This document shows, in pieces, positions 49,002 through 59,991 of a stretch of 64,000 nucleotides of DNA (position 1 is the first letter of the stretch; the number at the start of each line of letters is the position of its first letter). The DNA is from Georgenia satyanarayanai (lineage in GTDB: Bacteria; Actinomycetota; Actinomycetes; Actinomycetales; Actinomycetaceae): NCBI RefSeq assembly GCF_009193135.1, contig NZ_VUKC01000001.1:248001-312000 (forward strand), in the 5' to 3' direction. The notes under the pieces are model-generated. The model had not been told where the DNA came from. It worked only from the letters and a program-made list of their open reading frames with translations, and made no database searches. The translations under genes were made by a program, and so were the position numbers.

Positions 49002-49859
49002 GTGAACACCGACGGCGACCTCCACCTCGTCCTGTCCCTCTCGTGCCCCGACCGGCCCGGCATCGTCAGCGCCGTGGCCGGTCTGCTGGCCGAGCACGGC
49101 GGGAACATCACCGAGTCCCAGCAGTTCGGCGACCCCTCGACCGGGCTGTTCTTCATGCGGGTGCAGGTCCAGACCGCCGCCCCGCGCGAGCAGCTCGAGC
49201 AGGCGCTCGGACAGCTCGCGGGGCAGTTCGACATGACCTGGCACCTCGACGTCGTCGGCCGTCCGCTGCGCACGCTCATCCTCGTGTCCAAGGCGGCGCA
49301 CTGCCTCGCCGACCTCGCCTACCGCCAGCGCAACGACCGGCTGCCCATCGACGTCGTCGGTGTGGTCTCCAACCACACCGTCCTCGAGGACCTCGCCCGG
49401 TTCTACGACTACGACTTCCACCACGTGCCGGTGACCGCGGCGACCAAGCCGGAGGCAGAGGCGCAGCTGCTCCGGCTCGTCGAGGAGCAGGACGTCGAGC
49501 TCGTCGTCCTCGCCCGCTACATGCAGGTGCTCTCCGACGACCTGTGCCGCCGCCTGGAGGGGCGCGTCATCAACATCCACCACTCCTTCCTGCCGAGCTT
49601 CAAGGGCGCCCGCCCCTACGCCCAGGCCCACGCCCGGGGCGTCAAGCTCATCGGCGCGACCGCCCACTACGTGACGGCGGATCTCGACGAGGGCCCGATC
49701 ATCGAGCAGGACGTCGAGCGGGTGGACCACGGCGACGACGAGCGCGAGATGGTCGCCCTCGGCGAGGACGTCGAGCGTCGGGTGCTCGCGCGCGCGGTGC
49801 GCTGGCACGCCGAGCACCGCGTCCTGCGCGACGGCGCCCGCACCGTCATCTTCCGCTGA
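49002..49859 (+). CDS. purU: Formyltetrahydrofolate deformylase
   Basis: Hydrolyses 10-formyl-THF to formate and THF, balancing one-carbon pools. It has 285 residues. The N-terminal ACT domain (about 8-90: LVLSLSCPDRPGIVSAVAGL, GGNITESQQF) precedes the formyltransferase-like hydrolase domain. Catalytic Asn and His are in INIHHSFLPSFKGA and the catalytic Asp in VTADLDEGPIIEQ. The KGARPYAQAHARGVKLIGAT segment separates PurU from PurN. GTG start set by the -10 element just upstream. Confidence 0.95.
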   Translation: MNTDGDLHLVLSLSCPDRPGIVSAVAGLLAEHGGNITESQQFGDPSTGLFFMRVQVQTAAPREQLEQALGQLAGQFDMTWHLDVVGRPLRTLILVSKAAHCLADLAYRQRNDRLPIDVVGVVSNHTVLEDLARFYDYDFHHVPVTAATKPEAEAQLLRLVEEQDVELVVLARYMQVLSDDLCRRLEGRVINIHHSFLPSFKGARPYAQAHARGVKLIGATAHYVTADLDEGPIIEQDVERVDHGDDEREMVALGEDVERRVLARAVRWHAEHRVLRDGARTVIFR

Positions 49860-49895
49860 CGCCGAGGTTCCCCAGCCCCTCGGCGCCCAGCCCCG

Positions 49896-49949
49896 GCGGC
49901 AAGTCGGCTGTCGGCGAGAAGTCGGCTGTGGGCGAGAAGTCGGCTGTCG
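49896..49949 (+). repeat. 18-bp tandem repeat array, 3 units, reverse orientation
   Basis: CGGCAAGTCGGCTGTCGG, CGAGAAGTCGGCTGTGGG and CGAGAAGTCGGCTGTCGG, back to back, between purU and the GNAT gene. Reverse complement of the array-1 unit. Confidence 0.88.
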
Positions 49950-50031
49950 GCGAGAGGGAGGGGAGGGGTGGGTGGGGGATCGCTGAGTGGACGTGTACGC
50001 CGACGACGACGGACGGTGCAAGGATGGCGGC

Positions 50032-50529
50032 ATGGACGACGTTCGCATCGATGTGGTCGACGACGGCGCCGCCGGCGAGCTGCTGACGGTCCGGCGCGCG
50101 GCCTTCGTCACCGAGGCCCAGCTCTACGGCGACCCCAGCATCCCCGCCCTCACCCAGACCCTCGAGGAGCTGCGCGCGGACCTCGAGCGCCCCGAGGTCG
50201 TCACGCTCGGGGCGTGGATCGGCACCCGGCTCGTCGGCTCGATCCGCGTCGAGCTCGAGGGGGAGCGCGCCAACCTCGGCCGCCTCGCCGTCGTCCCGGA
50301 CCTCCAGGGCCAGGGCCTGGGCACCCAGCTGCTCATGTCGGTCCTCGAGTACCTCCCCGAGCAGACGAGGGAGGTCTGGGTCTTCACCGGCCAGGACTCC
50401 AAGCAGAACCTGTCGATGTACGCCAAGCACGGCTACGAGCACCAGTACGACCAGCACACCGGTGACCTCACCTACGCCTACCTGCGCCGCATCCTGGGCG
50501 AGGAGGAGCCGGCCGAGCCCCAGGGGTAG
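50032..50529 (+). CDS. GNAT family N-acetyltransferase
   Basis: Encodes 165 residues of the GNAT fold. The acetyl-CoA-binding motif A is [20 protein letters not shown] (Q/RxxGxG/A type). The preceding strand has VGSIRVEL and the C-terminal strand pair [15 protein letters not shown]. The substrate is not predictable. The ATG at 50032 is preceded by AAGGAT 6 bases upstream, which could be a -10 or ribosome site. It ends 10 bases before the -10 of the glyA riboswitch transcript. Confidence 0.85.
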   Translation: MDDVRIDVVDDGAAGELLTVRRAAFVTEAQLYGDPSIPALTQTLEELRADLERPEVVTLGAWIGTRLVGSIRVELEGERANLGRLAVVPDLQGQGLGTQLLMSVLEYLPEQTREVWVFTGQDSKQNLSMYAKHGYEHQYDQHTGDLTYAYLRRILGEEEPAEPQG

Positions 50530-50539
50530 CCGGAGCGGG

Positions 50540-50545
50540 TAGAGT
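50540..50545 (+). promoter_or_regulatory. -10 element for the glyA riboswitch transcript
   Basis: TAGAGT just upstream of the aptamer, mirroring TAGACT in front of the purH riboswitch. Confidence 0.5.
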
Positions 50546-50550
50546 CTTCC

Positions 50551-50628
50551 TGTCGCGACTGGCGCCAGAGGTGGATCACCACCGGGGAGCGATGAACCAC
50601 GCAGACCTCAGGTCGCCCGCCTGGGCCG
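50551..50628 (+). promoter_or_regulatory. ZTP (pfl) riboswitch controlling glyA-folD
   Basis: Second ZTP/pfl motif. P1 is UCGC (50553-50556) with GCGA (50589-50592). The conserved GACUGGCG follows the 5' strand. P2 is GGUGG/CCACC (50570-50574 with 50579-50583), followed by the consensus CGGGGAGCG. The distal domain is CGCCUGGGC (50618-50626). A GC hairpin, GCGCGC/GCGCGC (50644-50649 with 50654-50659), lies between the aptamer and the ribosome site and may be part of the expression platform. It couples purine-intermediate build-up to serine hydroxymethyltransferase and FolD, which supply one-carbon units. Confidence 0.92.
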
Positions 50629-50684
50629 AGGGTCACCGGCAACGCGCGCTCCGGCGCGCACCCAGTGAGACATGCGGAGGAACG

Positions 50685-51983
50685 ATGAGCCAGCCCACCG
50701 ACACGCGCCCGGTCGCCGACCAGGCCCTCGCCGAGCTCGACCCCGAGATCGCCGCCGTCCTCGACGGCGAGCTCACCCGCCAGCGCGAGACGCTGGAGAT
50801 GATCGCCAGCGAGAACTTCGTCCCGCGCGCCGTCCTGCAGGCGCAGGGGTCGGTGCTGACGAACAAGTACGCCGAGGGTTACCCCGGCAAGCGCTACTAC
50901 GGCGGCTGCGAGCAGGTCGACGTCGCCGAGAACCTCGCCATCGACCGCGCCCGGTCCCTGTTCGGCGCCGCGTACGCCAACGTCCAGCCCCACTCCGGCG
51001 CCACCGCCAACGCCGCGGTGCTCCACGCCATCGCCCGTCCCGGTGACAAGGTGCTCGGCCTGTCGCTGCCGCACGGTGGCCACCTCACCCACGGCATGAA
51101 GATCAACTTCTCCGGCCGCCTCTACGACATCGCCGCCTACGGCGTCGACGAGCAGACCCACCGCATCGACATGGACCAGGTGCGCGAGCAGGCCCTCGCC
51201 GAGCGGCCCAAGGTCATCATCGCCGGCTGGTCCGCCTACCCCCGTCACCTCGACTTCGCGGCCTTCCGGGCCATCGCGGACGAGGTCGGCGCCTACCTGT
51301 GGACCGACATGGCCCACTTCGCCGGGCTCGTCGCCGCCGGCCTGCACCCCAACCCGGTGCCGCACTCGGACGTCGTCTCCACGACCATCCACAAGACCCT
51401 CGGCGGCCCCCGCTCGGGCATGATCCTGTCCCGCGACGCCGAGGAGCTGGGCAAGAAGCTCAACTCCGCGGTCTTCCCCGGTCAGCAGGGCGGCCCGCTC
51501 ATGCACGTCATCGCCGCCAAGGCCGTGGCGCTCAAGGTCGCCGCCGGCGCGGAGTTCGCCGACCGGCAGCGCCGCACCCTCGAGGGCGCGCGCATCATCG
51601 CCGAGCGGCTCATGGAGCCCGCCGTCCGCGAGGCCGGCATCTCCGTCGTCACCGGCGGCACCGACGTCCACCTCGTCCTCGTCGACCTGCGCAACTCCGC
51701 GCTCGACGGCCAGCAGGCCGAGGACCTCCTCCACGCGGCCGGCATCACGGTGAACCGCAACGCCGTGCCCTTCGACCCGCGGCCGCCGCGTGTCACCTCC
51801 GGCCTGCGCATCGGCACCCCGGCCCTGGCCACCCGCGGCTTCGGCGCCGCAGAGTTCACCGAGGTCGCCGACATCATCGCCACCGCCCTCACCGAGGGCA
51901 CGGCGGCCGACGTCACCGCGCTGCACGCCCGGGTCACGACGCTGACCGACGCGTTCCCGCTGTACGAGGGCCTGCAGCAGTGA
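50685..51983 (+). CDS. glyA: Serine hydroxymethyltransferase
   Basis: PLP enzyme making glycine and 5,10-methylene-THF from serine, 432 residues. Conserved segments are [40 protein letters not shown] and [13 protein letters not shown]. The PLP Lys lies in [40 protein letters not shown] follows. GGAGGA before the ATG. First gene of glyA-folD under the ZTP riboswitch; folD overlaps by 4 bases. Confidence 0.97.
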   Translation: MSQPTDTRPVADQALAELDPEIAAVLDGELTRQRETLEMIASENFVPRAVLQAQGSVLTNKYAEGYPGKRYYGGCEQVDVAENLAIDRARSLFGAAYANVQPHSGATANAAVLHAIARPGDKVLGLSLPHGGHLTHGMKINFSGRLYDIAAYGVDEQTHRIDMDQVREQALAERPKVIIAGWSAYPRHLDFAAFRAIADEVGAYLWTDMAHFAGLVAAGLHPNPVPHSDVVSTTIHKTLGGPRSGMILSRDAEELGKKLNSAVFPGQQGGPLMHVIAAKAVALKVAAGAEFADRQRRTLEGARIIAERLMEPAVREAGISVVTGGTDVHLVLVDLRNSALDGQQAEDLLHAAGITVNRNAVPFDPRPPRVTSGLRIGTPALATRGFGAAEFTEVADIIATALTEGTAADVTALHARVTTLTDAFPLYEGLQQ

Positions 51984-52855
51984 GCGCGCGCGTCCTGGAC
52001 GGCAAGGCCACCGCGGCGCAGATCAAGTCCGAGCTGGCCACCCGCGTGACCGCGCTGCGCGAGCGCGGCGTCGTGCCCGGGCTGGGCACGGTGCTCGTCG
52101 GCGACGACCCCGGCTCGCGCAGCTACGTCGCCGGGAAGCACCGCGACTGCGCCGAGGTCGGCATCGAGTCGATCCGCGTCGACCTGCCCGCCACGGCCAC
52201 CCAGGAGGAGATCCTGGAGGCGGTGGACCGGCTCAACGCCGACCCCGCCTGCACCGGGTACATCGTCCAGCTCCCGCTGCCCGCGGGTGTCGACACCAAC
52301 GCGGTCCTGGAGCGGATCGACCCGGACAAGGACGCCGACGGCCTGCACCCGACGAACCTCGGGCGCCTCGTCCTGCGGGTCAAGGAGCCGGTGACCAGCC
52401 CGCTGCCGTGCACCCCGCGCGGCGTCATCGAGCTGCTCGACCGCTACGACGTCGACCTCGAGGGCGCGCACGTCGTCGTCGTCGGCCGCGGGACCACGGT
52501 GGGGCGCAGCATCGGCCTGCTCCTCACCCGCCGCGACGTCAACGCGACCGTCACCCTCACCCACACCGGCACCCGCGACCTCGCCGCGCACGTGCGCCAG
52601 GCCGACGTCGTCGTCGCGGCCGCCGGGGTGCCGGGGATCGTCACCGCGGACATGATCCGCCCCGGTGCGGCGGTGCTCGACGTCGGCGTCAGCCGCGTCG
52701 AGGACCCCGAGACCGGCCGGGCGCGCCTGCGCGGGGACGTCGCCGACGGCGTCGCGGACGTCGCTGGGTGGCTCTCGCCCAACCCGGGCGGGGTCGGGCC
52801 GATGACCCGCGCCATGCTGCTCGCCAACGTCGTGGACGCCGCAGAGCAGGCCTGA
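51980..52855 (+). CDS. folD: Methylenetetrahydrofolate dehydrogenase / cyclohydrolase
   Basis: Bifunctional enzyme converting 5,10-methylene-THF to 10-formyl-THF, 291 residues. The catalytic Lys is in the YxxxK motif [28 protein letters not shown] and [11 protein letters not shown] are signature segments. The NADP site reads [18 protein letters not shown]. The end, [17 protein letters not shown], is intact. GTG start overlaps the glyA stop (GTGA). Its product feeds PurN and PurH; PurU drains it. Confidence 0.96.
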   Translation: MSARVLDGKATAAQIKSELATRVTALRERGVVPGLGTVLVGDDPGSRSYVAGKHRDCAEVGIESIRVDLPATATQEEILEAVDRLNADPACTGYIVQLPLPAGVDTNAVLERIDPDKDADGLHPTNLGRLVLRVKEPVTSPLPCTPRGVIELLDRYDVDLEGAHVVVVGRGTTVGRSIGLLLTRRDVNATVTLTHTGTRDLAAHVRQADVVVAAAGVPGIVTADMIRPGAAVLDVGVSRVEDPETGRARLRGDVADGVADVAGWLSPNPGGVGPMTRAMLLANVVDAAEQA

Positions 52856-52856
52856 G

Positions 52857-54053
52857 TTGGGGCCCCGGCGCCCCGGGCGTCCGACCTGGGCGGTCCTCGC
52901 CGTCCTGCTGCTGGCCGTGTGCCTGCGCGCGCCGGTGACCTCGGTCGGCCCGCTCCTCGAGCGGGTCGGCGAGGACACCGGGCTCGGCCCCACGGCGCTC
53001 GGGCTCCTCGGCTCCCTGCCGGTCATCGGGTTCGGCGTCGGCTCGGCGCTCGTCCACCGACCGGCGATGCGCTTCGGCCTCGAGCGGGTCATCGCGCTCG
53101 CCCTCGTCGCCCTGGCGGGCGCCGTGGTCCTGCGGTCGGTGCCCGTCGTCGGTGCGCTGTGGGTCGGTACCGCCGTCATCGGCATCGCCTCGGCCGCGGG
53201 CAACGTGCTCGCCCCGGCGGTGATCAAGCGGGACCACCCCGGGCGGATCGCGCTCCTCACGGCCTGCTTCACCGCGGTCATGACGACGACGGCGGCGACC
53301 GCGTCCGGGCTCGCCGTGCCCGTCTCGGACGCGTGGGGCGGCGGGTGGCGCCTGCCGCTGGGAGCGCTCGCCGCCGTCGTCGTGCCCGTCGCACTGCTCT
53401 GGGTCGTCCGGGCGGTGCGCACGCCCCGGTCGGTGGAGGAGGACGCACCGGCCCTGGCCGCCACCGACGCGCCGCGGTCGGTGACGATGTGGCGCAGCCC
53501 GAGCGCATGGGTGGTCAGCGCGTTCATGGGGCTGCAGTCCGCCTCGTTCTTCACCCTGGCCACCTGGCTCCCCACGGTCGAGACCTCCCTCGGCGTGGAC
53601 CCCCGCGCCGCCGGGTGGCACCTGTTCGTGCTCCAGCTCGTCGGGATGCTCGCGGGGCTGCTCGCCGCCACGCTCATGCGGGGGCGCACCGACCTGCGCC
53701 CGCTCGGCGTCGTCATCAGCCTGTGCATCGTCGCGGCGATGGGCGGGCTGCTGCTCGCGCCGCAGGCCGCCGTCGCGTGGGTGGGACTGGCTGCCGTGGG
53801 GACGGGCAGCTCCCTCGTGCTCGCGCTGAGCCTCTTCGGGCTGCGCACGGCCCACTCCCGGCACACCGCCCAGCTCTCCTCGATGGCGCAGACCATCGGG
53901 TACGCGATCGCCGCGTGCGGGCCGCTGCTCGCCGGCTGGGTGGGCGGGACCTTCTCCTGGGGTCTCGTGCTCGTCGTCGTCGGCGCCTTCGGGGTGGCGC
54001 AGCTCGTCGTCGTGCTCGGGGCCGCCCGCCCGGGCCTCATCCTCGGCCGCTGA
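52857..54053 (+). CDS. MFS transporter, CynX/NimT-like
   Basis: Encodes 398 residues with 12 membrane helices and no large soluble domain. The opening AVLLLAVCLRAPVTSVGPLL and the loop SLPVIGFGVGSALVHRPAMR resemble the cyanate/nitroimidazole (CynX/NimT) branch of the major facilitator superfamily. A central loop at about 180-205 is charged. The TTG start one base after the folD stop is the only start before the first helix, which implies co-expression with glyA-folD. Substrate is unknown; a link to one-carbon metabolism is context only. Confidence 0.82.
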   Translation: MGPRRPGRPTWAVLAVLLLAVCLRAPVTSVGPLLERVGEDTGLGPTALGLLGSLPVIGFGVGSALVHRPAMRFGLERVIALALVALAGAVVLRSVPVVGALWVGTAVIGIASAAGNVLAPAVIKRDHPGRIALLTACFTAVMTTTAATASGLAVPVSDAWGGGWRLPLGALAAVVVPVALLWVVRAVRTPRSVEEDAPALAATDAPRSVTMWRSPSAWVVSAFMGLQSASFFTLATWLPTVETSLGVDPRAAGWHLFVLQLVGMLAGLLAATLMRGRTDLRPLGVVISLCIVAAMGGLLLAPQAAVAWVGLAAVGTGSSLVLALSLFGLRTAHSRHTAQLSSMAQTIGYAIAACGPLLAGWVGGTFSWGLVLVVVGAFGVAQLVVVLGAARPGLILGR

Positions 54054-54165
54054 GCCGTCCGGACAGTGGCGACCCGGGGGGGGGTTCCCGATGGGCGGGG
54101 CCGTCAGTAGCATCCCCGGAAAGGACACGCGGGAAGGGTCCCGGGTCCGCGATCCCGACGGGGGG

Positions 54166-56652
54166 ATGAGGATGTCCCAGACACATCGGCGGCCATGGAG
54201 AACGGCCGCAGCCCTGCTCCCAGGAGTGGCGCTGGCGGTGGCCTACGCGCCGGCGGCCCACGGCCTGCCGCAGGAGCACGACAGGGAGGCGACGGCCACC
54301 GGCTACGACGGTGCGGTCGCCTCCCTCGACCCGTACGCCTCCCTCGCCGGCCTGGAGGTGCTGCGCGAGGGCGGGAACGCCGTCGACGCCGCCGTCGCGG
54401 CCTCCGCCGCGCTCGGCGTCACCCGTCCCTACGACGGGAGCATCGGCGGCGGCGGGTTCTTCGTCCTGTACTCCGCCGGCACCGGGGAGGTGACGACGAT
54501 CGACTCCCGCGAGGAGGCGTGGGCGGCGATGGAGCCCGACGTCTTCCTCGAGGACGGCGAGCCCATCCCCTTCGCCGAGCGGCGCGTCTCGGGCCTGTCC
54601 CAGGGGGTGCCCGGCCTCGTCGCCGGCTGGGACCTGGCGCTGGCGGAGTACGGCACGATGTCGCTCGAGGAGGTCCTCGCCCCGGCCGTGCGGCTGGCCG
54701 ACGACGGCTTCGTCGTCGACCCCCAGTACGAGTCGCGCACCGAGGACAACCTCGAGATCTTCCGCGACTTCACCTCGAGCAGCGCGACCTTCCTCGTCGA
54801 CGGCGAGGCGCCGCAGGCCGGCAGCGTCATCACCAACGAGGACCTCGCCCGCACCTACCGCCTGCTCGGCGAGCACGGCCCGTCGGTCTTCTACGCGGGC
54901 GAGATCGCCGAGGCGATCGTCGAGACGAACACGGCCCCGCCGCTGGCCGACGGCGCCGAGCGGCCGGTGCGGCCCGGGGAGATGACCCTGGCCGACCTCG
55001 CCGGCTACGAGGCGCTCGAGCGGGAGCCGACGGTCGTGGACTACCGCGGCCTGGAGGTCTACGGGATGGCGCCGCCCTCGAGCGGTGGCTCGACGGTGGG
55101 GGAGGCCCTCAACATCCTCGAGGGCTTCGACCTCGGGGGGATGCCCGAGGAGGAGGTCCTCCACCACGTGGCCGAGGCCTCGGCCCTCGCCTTCGCCGAC
55201 CGCAACGCCTACGTCGGTGACGAGGACTTCCTCGACGTCCCGCTCACCGGGCTGCTCTCGCAGGGCTTCGCCGACGAGCGGCGCGAGCTCGTCGGCCCGG
55301 AGGCGCAGGCCCGGCCCGTCCCCGCGGGTGACCCGTGGCCCTACGACGACGGCGAGGGTCCCGCGGCGGACGCCGGGTCCGAGGAGGGCCACGGCTCGAC
55401 GACGCACCTCACCGTCGCCGACCGGTGGGGCAACGTCGTGAGCTTCACGTTCACGATCGAGCAGATCGGTGGCAGCGGCATCGCCGTGCCCGGCTACGGC
55501 TTCCTGCTCAACAACGAGCTCACCGACTTCGAGACCGACCCGGACCACCCGGCCAACGCGCCGGCACCCGGCAAGCGGCCACGCAGCAGCATGGCACCGA
55601 CGATCGTGCTCGACGACGGCGCCCCGGTCGCCGCGTTCGGCTCGCCCGGCGGCGCCACGATCATCACGACCGTCCTCCAGGTGGCGGTCAACCACCTCGA
55701 CCTCGGCATGTCCCTGCCTGAGGCGATCGCCGCTCCGCGCCTGTCCAGCCGCAACGGGGCCGCCAGCGAGGCGGAGGCCGGGATCGCCGGCGGCGCGCTC
55801 GGGGCCGCCCTGCGGGAGCGTGGTCACACGGTCACGGAGGTCGCCACGCTCGGCAACGTCACCGGCGTCGCCTTCCTGCCCGACGGCCGGCTGCAGGCGG
55901 CCGCCGAGCCCGAGCGCTCGGGCGGGGGTGCCGCGATGGTCGTCCGACCGGAGGACGTCCCGCCGGGCGGCCGGTCCCCGCAGTTCCACCTGAGCAACGA
56001 CTGGAGGGGGACGACCGACGAGGTCTTCCGCTACGGCCGCACCGGGGACGAGGTCCTCGTCGGCGACTGGGACGGTGACGGCGTGGACACCATCGCGGTG
56101 CGCCGCGGGAACGTCGTCCACGTGTCCGGCGGCCACCGCGGCGGGGACGCCGCCCGCACCTTCACCTACGGGCGCCCGGGCGACGTGCTGCTCGTCGGCG
56201 ACTGGGACGGGGACGGCCGCGACACGCTCGCGGTCCGCCGTGGCAACGAGTACCACGTGAGGAACCGGCTCGCCGGTGGCGACGCCGACCGCGTCGTCCG
56301 CTACGGCCGCGAGAACGACGTCGTCGTCGTCGGCGACTGGGACGGCAACGGGACGGACACCCTCGCGGTGCGTCGGGCCGCCACCTACCACGTGCGGAAC
56401 TCCCTGCGTGGCGGGGACGCCGACACGGTGTTCACCTACGGCCGGGCCGGTGACGTCACCCTGGCGGGTGACTGGGACGGCAACGGGACCGACACCCTGA
56501 CGATCCAGCGCGGCCGGGTCTTCCACGTGAGCAACTCCCTGCGTGGCGGGGACGCGGACCACGTCCTCACCTTCGGCCGCGAGGGCGACGAGGTGTACGT
56601 CGGGGACTGGGACGGCAACGGCACCGACACCCTGGGCGTGCGCCGCCCCTAG
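54166..56652 (+). CDS. ggt: Secreted gamma-glutamyltransferase with C-terminal FG-GAP-like repeats
   Basis: Encodes 828 residues. A signal peptide (about 1-36, AAALLPGVALAVAYAPAAHG) precedes a full GGT precursor (about 50-590). Substrate-binding segments include GGNAVDAAVAASAALGVT and SIGGGGFFVLY. The autocleavage Thr is in HGSTTHLTVAD (about residue 412) and PTIVLDDGAPVAAFGSPGG follows. Unlike ordinary GGT, it continues into five repeats of about 43 residues (611-828). Each has a calcium-loop-like DWDGDGxD or DWDGNGTD plus xVRRG. The tail may fold as a beta-propeller part and hold the enzyme at the cell surface. A TAGCAT (54108-54113) could be the -10. ATG 54172 is an alternative start with better ribosome-site spacing. 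Confidence 0.9.
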   Translation: MRMSQTHRRPWRTAAALLPGVALAVAYAPAAHGLPQEHDREATATGYDGAVASLDPYASLAGLEVLREGGNAVDAAVAASAALGVTRPYDGSIGGGGFFVLYSAGTGEVTTIDSREEAWAAMEPDVFLEDGEPIPFAERRVSGLSQGVPGLVAGWDLALAEYGTMSLEEVLAPAVRLADDGFVVDPQYESRTEDNLEIFRDFTSSSATFLVDGEAPQAGSVITNEDLARTYRLLGEHGPSVFYAGEIAEAIVETNTAPPLADGAERPVRPGEMTLADLAGYEALEREPTVVDYRGLEVYGMAPPSSGGSTVGEALNILEGFDLGGMPEEEVLHHVAEASALAFADRNAYVGDEDFLDVPLTGLLSQGFADERRELVGPEAQARPVPAGDPWPYDDGEGPAADAGSEEGHGSTTHLTVADRWGNVVSFTFTIEQIGGSGIAVPGYGFLLNNELTDFETDPDHPANAPAPGKRPRSSMAPTIVLDDGAPVAAFGSPGGATIITTVLQVAVNHLDLGMSLPEAIAAPRLSSRNGAASEAEAGIAGGALGAALRERGHTVTEVATLGNVTGVAFLPDGRLQAAAEPERSGGGAAMVVRPEDVPPGGRSPQFHLSNDWRGTTDEVFRYGRTGDEVLVGDWDGDGVDTIAVRRGNVVHVSGGHRGGDAARTFTYGRPGDVLLVGDWDGDGRDTLAVRRGNEYHVRNRLAGGDADRVVRYGRENDVVVVGDWDGNGTDTLAVRRAATYHVRNSLRGGDADTVFTYGRAGDVTLAGDWDGNGTDTLTIQRGRVFHVSNSLRGGDADHVLTFGREGDEVYVGDWDGNGTDTLGVRRP

Positions 56653-56658
56653 GACGGG

Positions 56659-56690
56659 CCGGCGGGCCCCGCAGCGGCGGGTCCCGCCGG
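56659..56690 (+). terminator. Terminator after ggt
   Basis: CCGGCGGG (56659-56666) pairs with CCCGCCGG (56683-56690), with inner CCCGC/GCGGG pairing. Confidence 0.6.
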
Positions 56691-56715
56691 TTTCGGCCAT
56701 GTCACCGCCCGAGGC

Positions 56716-56721
56716 GAGAAT
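56716..56721 (+). promoter_or_regulatory. -10 element for xthA
   Basis: GAGAAT, 6 bases before the ATG at 56728. Leaderless geometry. Confidence 0.4.
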
Positions 56722-56727
56722 GGCCGG

Positions 56728-57543
56728 ATGCTGAGAATCGCCACCGTCAACGTCAACGGGCTCCGTGCCGCCGTCCGCAAGGGCATGGACACCTGGCTCG
56801 CCGAGCGCTCACCCGACCTGCTGCTCCTGCAGGAGGTCCGGGCGCCCGACGACATGCTCCACGAGCTCCTCGGCGCGGGCTGGCACGTGGCCCACCAGGC
56901 CAGCGACCTCAAGGGCCGGGCCGGGGTGGCCGTCGCGTCGCGACTGCCCGCCACCGCCGTGCGGGTGGGCCTGGGGGACGACGAGCCGCCCGTCGACACC
57001 GGGCGCTGGGTGGAGATGGACGTCGAGCTGCCGGGGAGCGACCGTCCGCTCACCCTCGTCTCGGTCTACATCCACTCCGGGACGGCGAGCGAGCCGGAGC
57101 GGATGGCCGCGAAGTACGCGCACCTCGACAAGGTCACCGCCCGGCTCACCGCGCTGTCGGAGCAGGCGGCGGCGGGGGAGCGGGACGTCGTCCTGGGCGG
57201 GGACGTCAACATCGTCCACCGGCCGGTCGACATCAAGAACTGGACGACCAACCACAACCGCACCTCCGGCGTGCTCGACGAGGAGATCGCCTACCTCGAC
57301 CGCTGGTTCGACGACCTCGCCTACGTCGACCTCGGGCGCCGTCTCGGTGGCGAGGGCCCCGGTCCCTACACGTGGTGGTCGATGCGGGGGAAGGCCTTCG
57401 ACAACGACGCCGGCTGGCGGATCGACTACCTGCTCTCCTCACCGGGCCTCGCCGAGCGGGCCTGCTCGGCCACGGTCGACCGCGCGGCCGCCTACGACCA
57501 GCGCTTCTCCGACCACGCCCCGCTCGTCGTCGACCTCGACTGA
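56728..57543 (+). CDS. xthA: Exodeoxyribonuclease III
   Basis: AP endonuclease/3'-5' exonuclease of base excision repair, 271 residues. Motifs of the EEP fold: ATVNVNGLRAAV, the metal Glu in LLLLQEVRAP, Tyr/His in VSVYIHSG, GGDVNIVHRPVDIKN with catalytic Asp and Asn, WRIDYLLSSP, and the terminal SDHAPLVVDLD. Full length. It stands alone and converges on galK. Confidence 0.94.
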   Translation: MLRIATVNVNGLRAAVRKGMDTWLAERSPDLLLLQEVRAPDDMLHELLGAGWHVAHQASDLKGRAGVAVASRLPATAVRVGLGDDEPPVDTGRWVEMDVELPGSDRPLTLVSVYIHSGTASEPERMAAKYAHLDKVTARLTALSEQAAAGERDVVLGGDVNIVHRPVDIKNWTTNHNRTSGVLDEEIAYLDRWFDDLAYVDLGRRLGGEGPGPYTWWSMRGKAFDNDAGWRIDYLLSSPGLAERACSATVDRAAAYDQRFSDHAPLVVDLD

Positions 57544-57565
57544 GGAACCCGGGAGCGGGTGCGGC

Positions 57566-58794
<1,229 letters not shown>

Positions 58795-58798
<4 letters not shown>

Positions 58799-59991
58799 GC
58801 GAGGACCTCCCGCAGGCGGTCGGCGACCCGCTCGGGGGTGGTGTCGGAGACCCACGCGCCCATGCCGGACTCCGAGCCCGCGAGGTACTTGAGCTTGCCC
58901 GGGGCGCGGAGGACCGAGAAGAGCTGCAGGTGCAGGCGCAGGTCCTCGCGGCCCTCGCGGACGGGTGCCTGGTGCCAGGCGGAGATGTAGGGCAGCGGGA
59001 TGGCGCGCCGCTCGCCGTCGGCGCCCTCCTCGACGAAGAACTGGTCGCCCGCGCGCAGGAGGCGCAGGTAGATGCCGGCGAGGTCGGTGCGCTCGGCGTC
59101 GGTGAGGGCCGGCAGGTCGGGGACGTCGCGGCGCGGGGCGAGGTGGACCTCGACGGGCCAGCGGGCGGCGGCGGGGACGTAGGCGACCCAGTGCTCGGAC
59201 TCGGCGACGACGCGGCGCCCGGAGCGCAGCTCGGCCTCCAGGACGTCGCGCAGGAGGTTGCGGCCCGTGGCCGCGCGGTGCTCACGCGCCTGGCGGAGCA
59301 TCGTCGCGGTGCGCGGGGTGAGGTAGGGGTAGGCGTAGATCTGCCCGTGCGGGTGGTGGAGCGTCACCCCGATCTCGCGGCCGCGGTTCTCGAAGCAGAA
59401 GACCTGCTCGATGCCGGGCAGGGCACCGAGCTCGGTCGTCCGGTCCGCCCAGGCCTCGATGACGGTCCGCATGCGGCCCACGTCGAGGGTGGCGAGGGAT
59501 GCCTCGGGGTCGGGGGAGAAGCAGATGACCTCGCAGCGGCCGGCCGCCGGGCGGACGGGCCACAGGGGCTCGCCGTCGAGGTGGGTGACGACGTCCTCCT
59601 CCCCGGGCACCTGGACGAGGGAGGGGAAGCGGTTCTCGAAGACGACGACGTCGTAGTCGTCTGCGGGGATGTCACCGTCGGAGTACGCGGCGCCCGGCCT
59701 GGCCGGGGCGAGCGGGTTGGCGTCCGCCGGGGGCAGGTGGGTGCGGTTCATCCGGTGGGTGGCCATCGGCACCCACTCGCCGGTGAGGACGTCGTAGCGC
59801 ATCTGCGGGCCGGTGAAGGGCCGCGTCTCGCCGTCGGGGCCCGGGACGGGGGCGAAGCGCTCCGGGAGGGGGCGCGGGTCGTCCAGGCGCCGGGTGGCGG
59901 CGCCGGAGACGTAGGGCTCGGAGTCGTCGAAGTAGAGGATCTCGCGGCCGTCGGCGAGCGTTCCCCGGGTCTTGCGGACGGTGTCAGTCAT
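58795..59991 (-). CDS. galT: Galactose-1-phosphate uridylyltransferase
   Basis: Exchanges UMP between UDP-glucose and galactose-1-phosphate, 398 residues. The HIT-like catalytic motif is GVTLHHPHGQIYAYPY with the nucleophilic middle His. YDVLTGEWVPMATHRMNRTH is the N-terminal signature and FENRFPSL is conserved. Full length. It overlaps the deoR stop by 8 bases, so all three genes are coupled. No galE is seen nearby. Confidence 0.94.
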
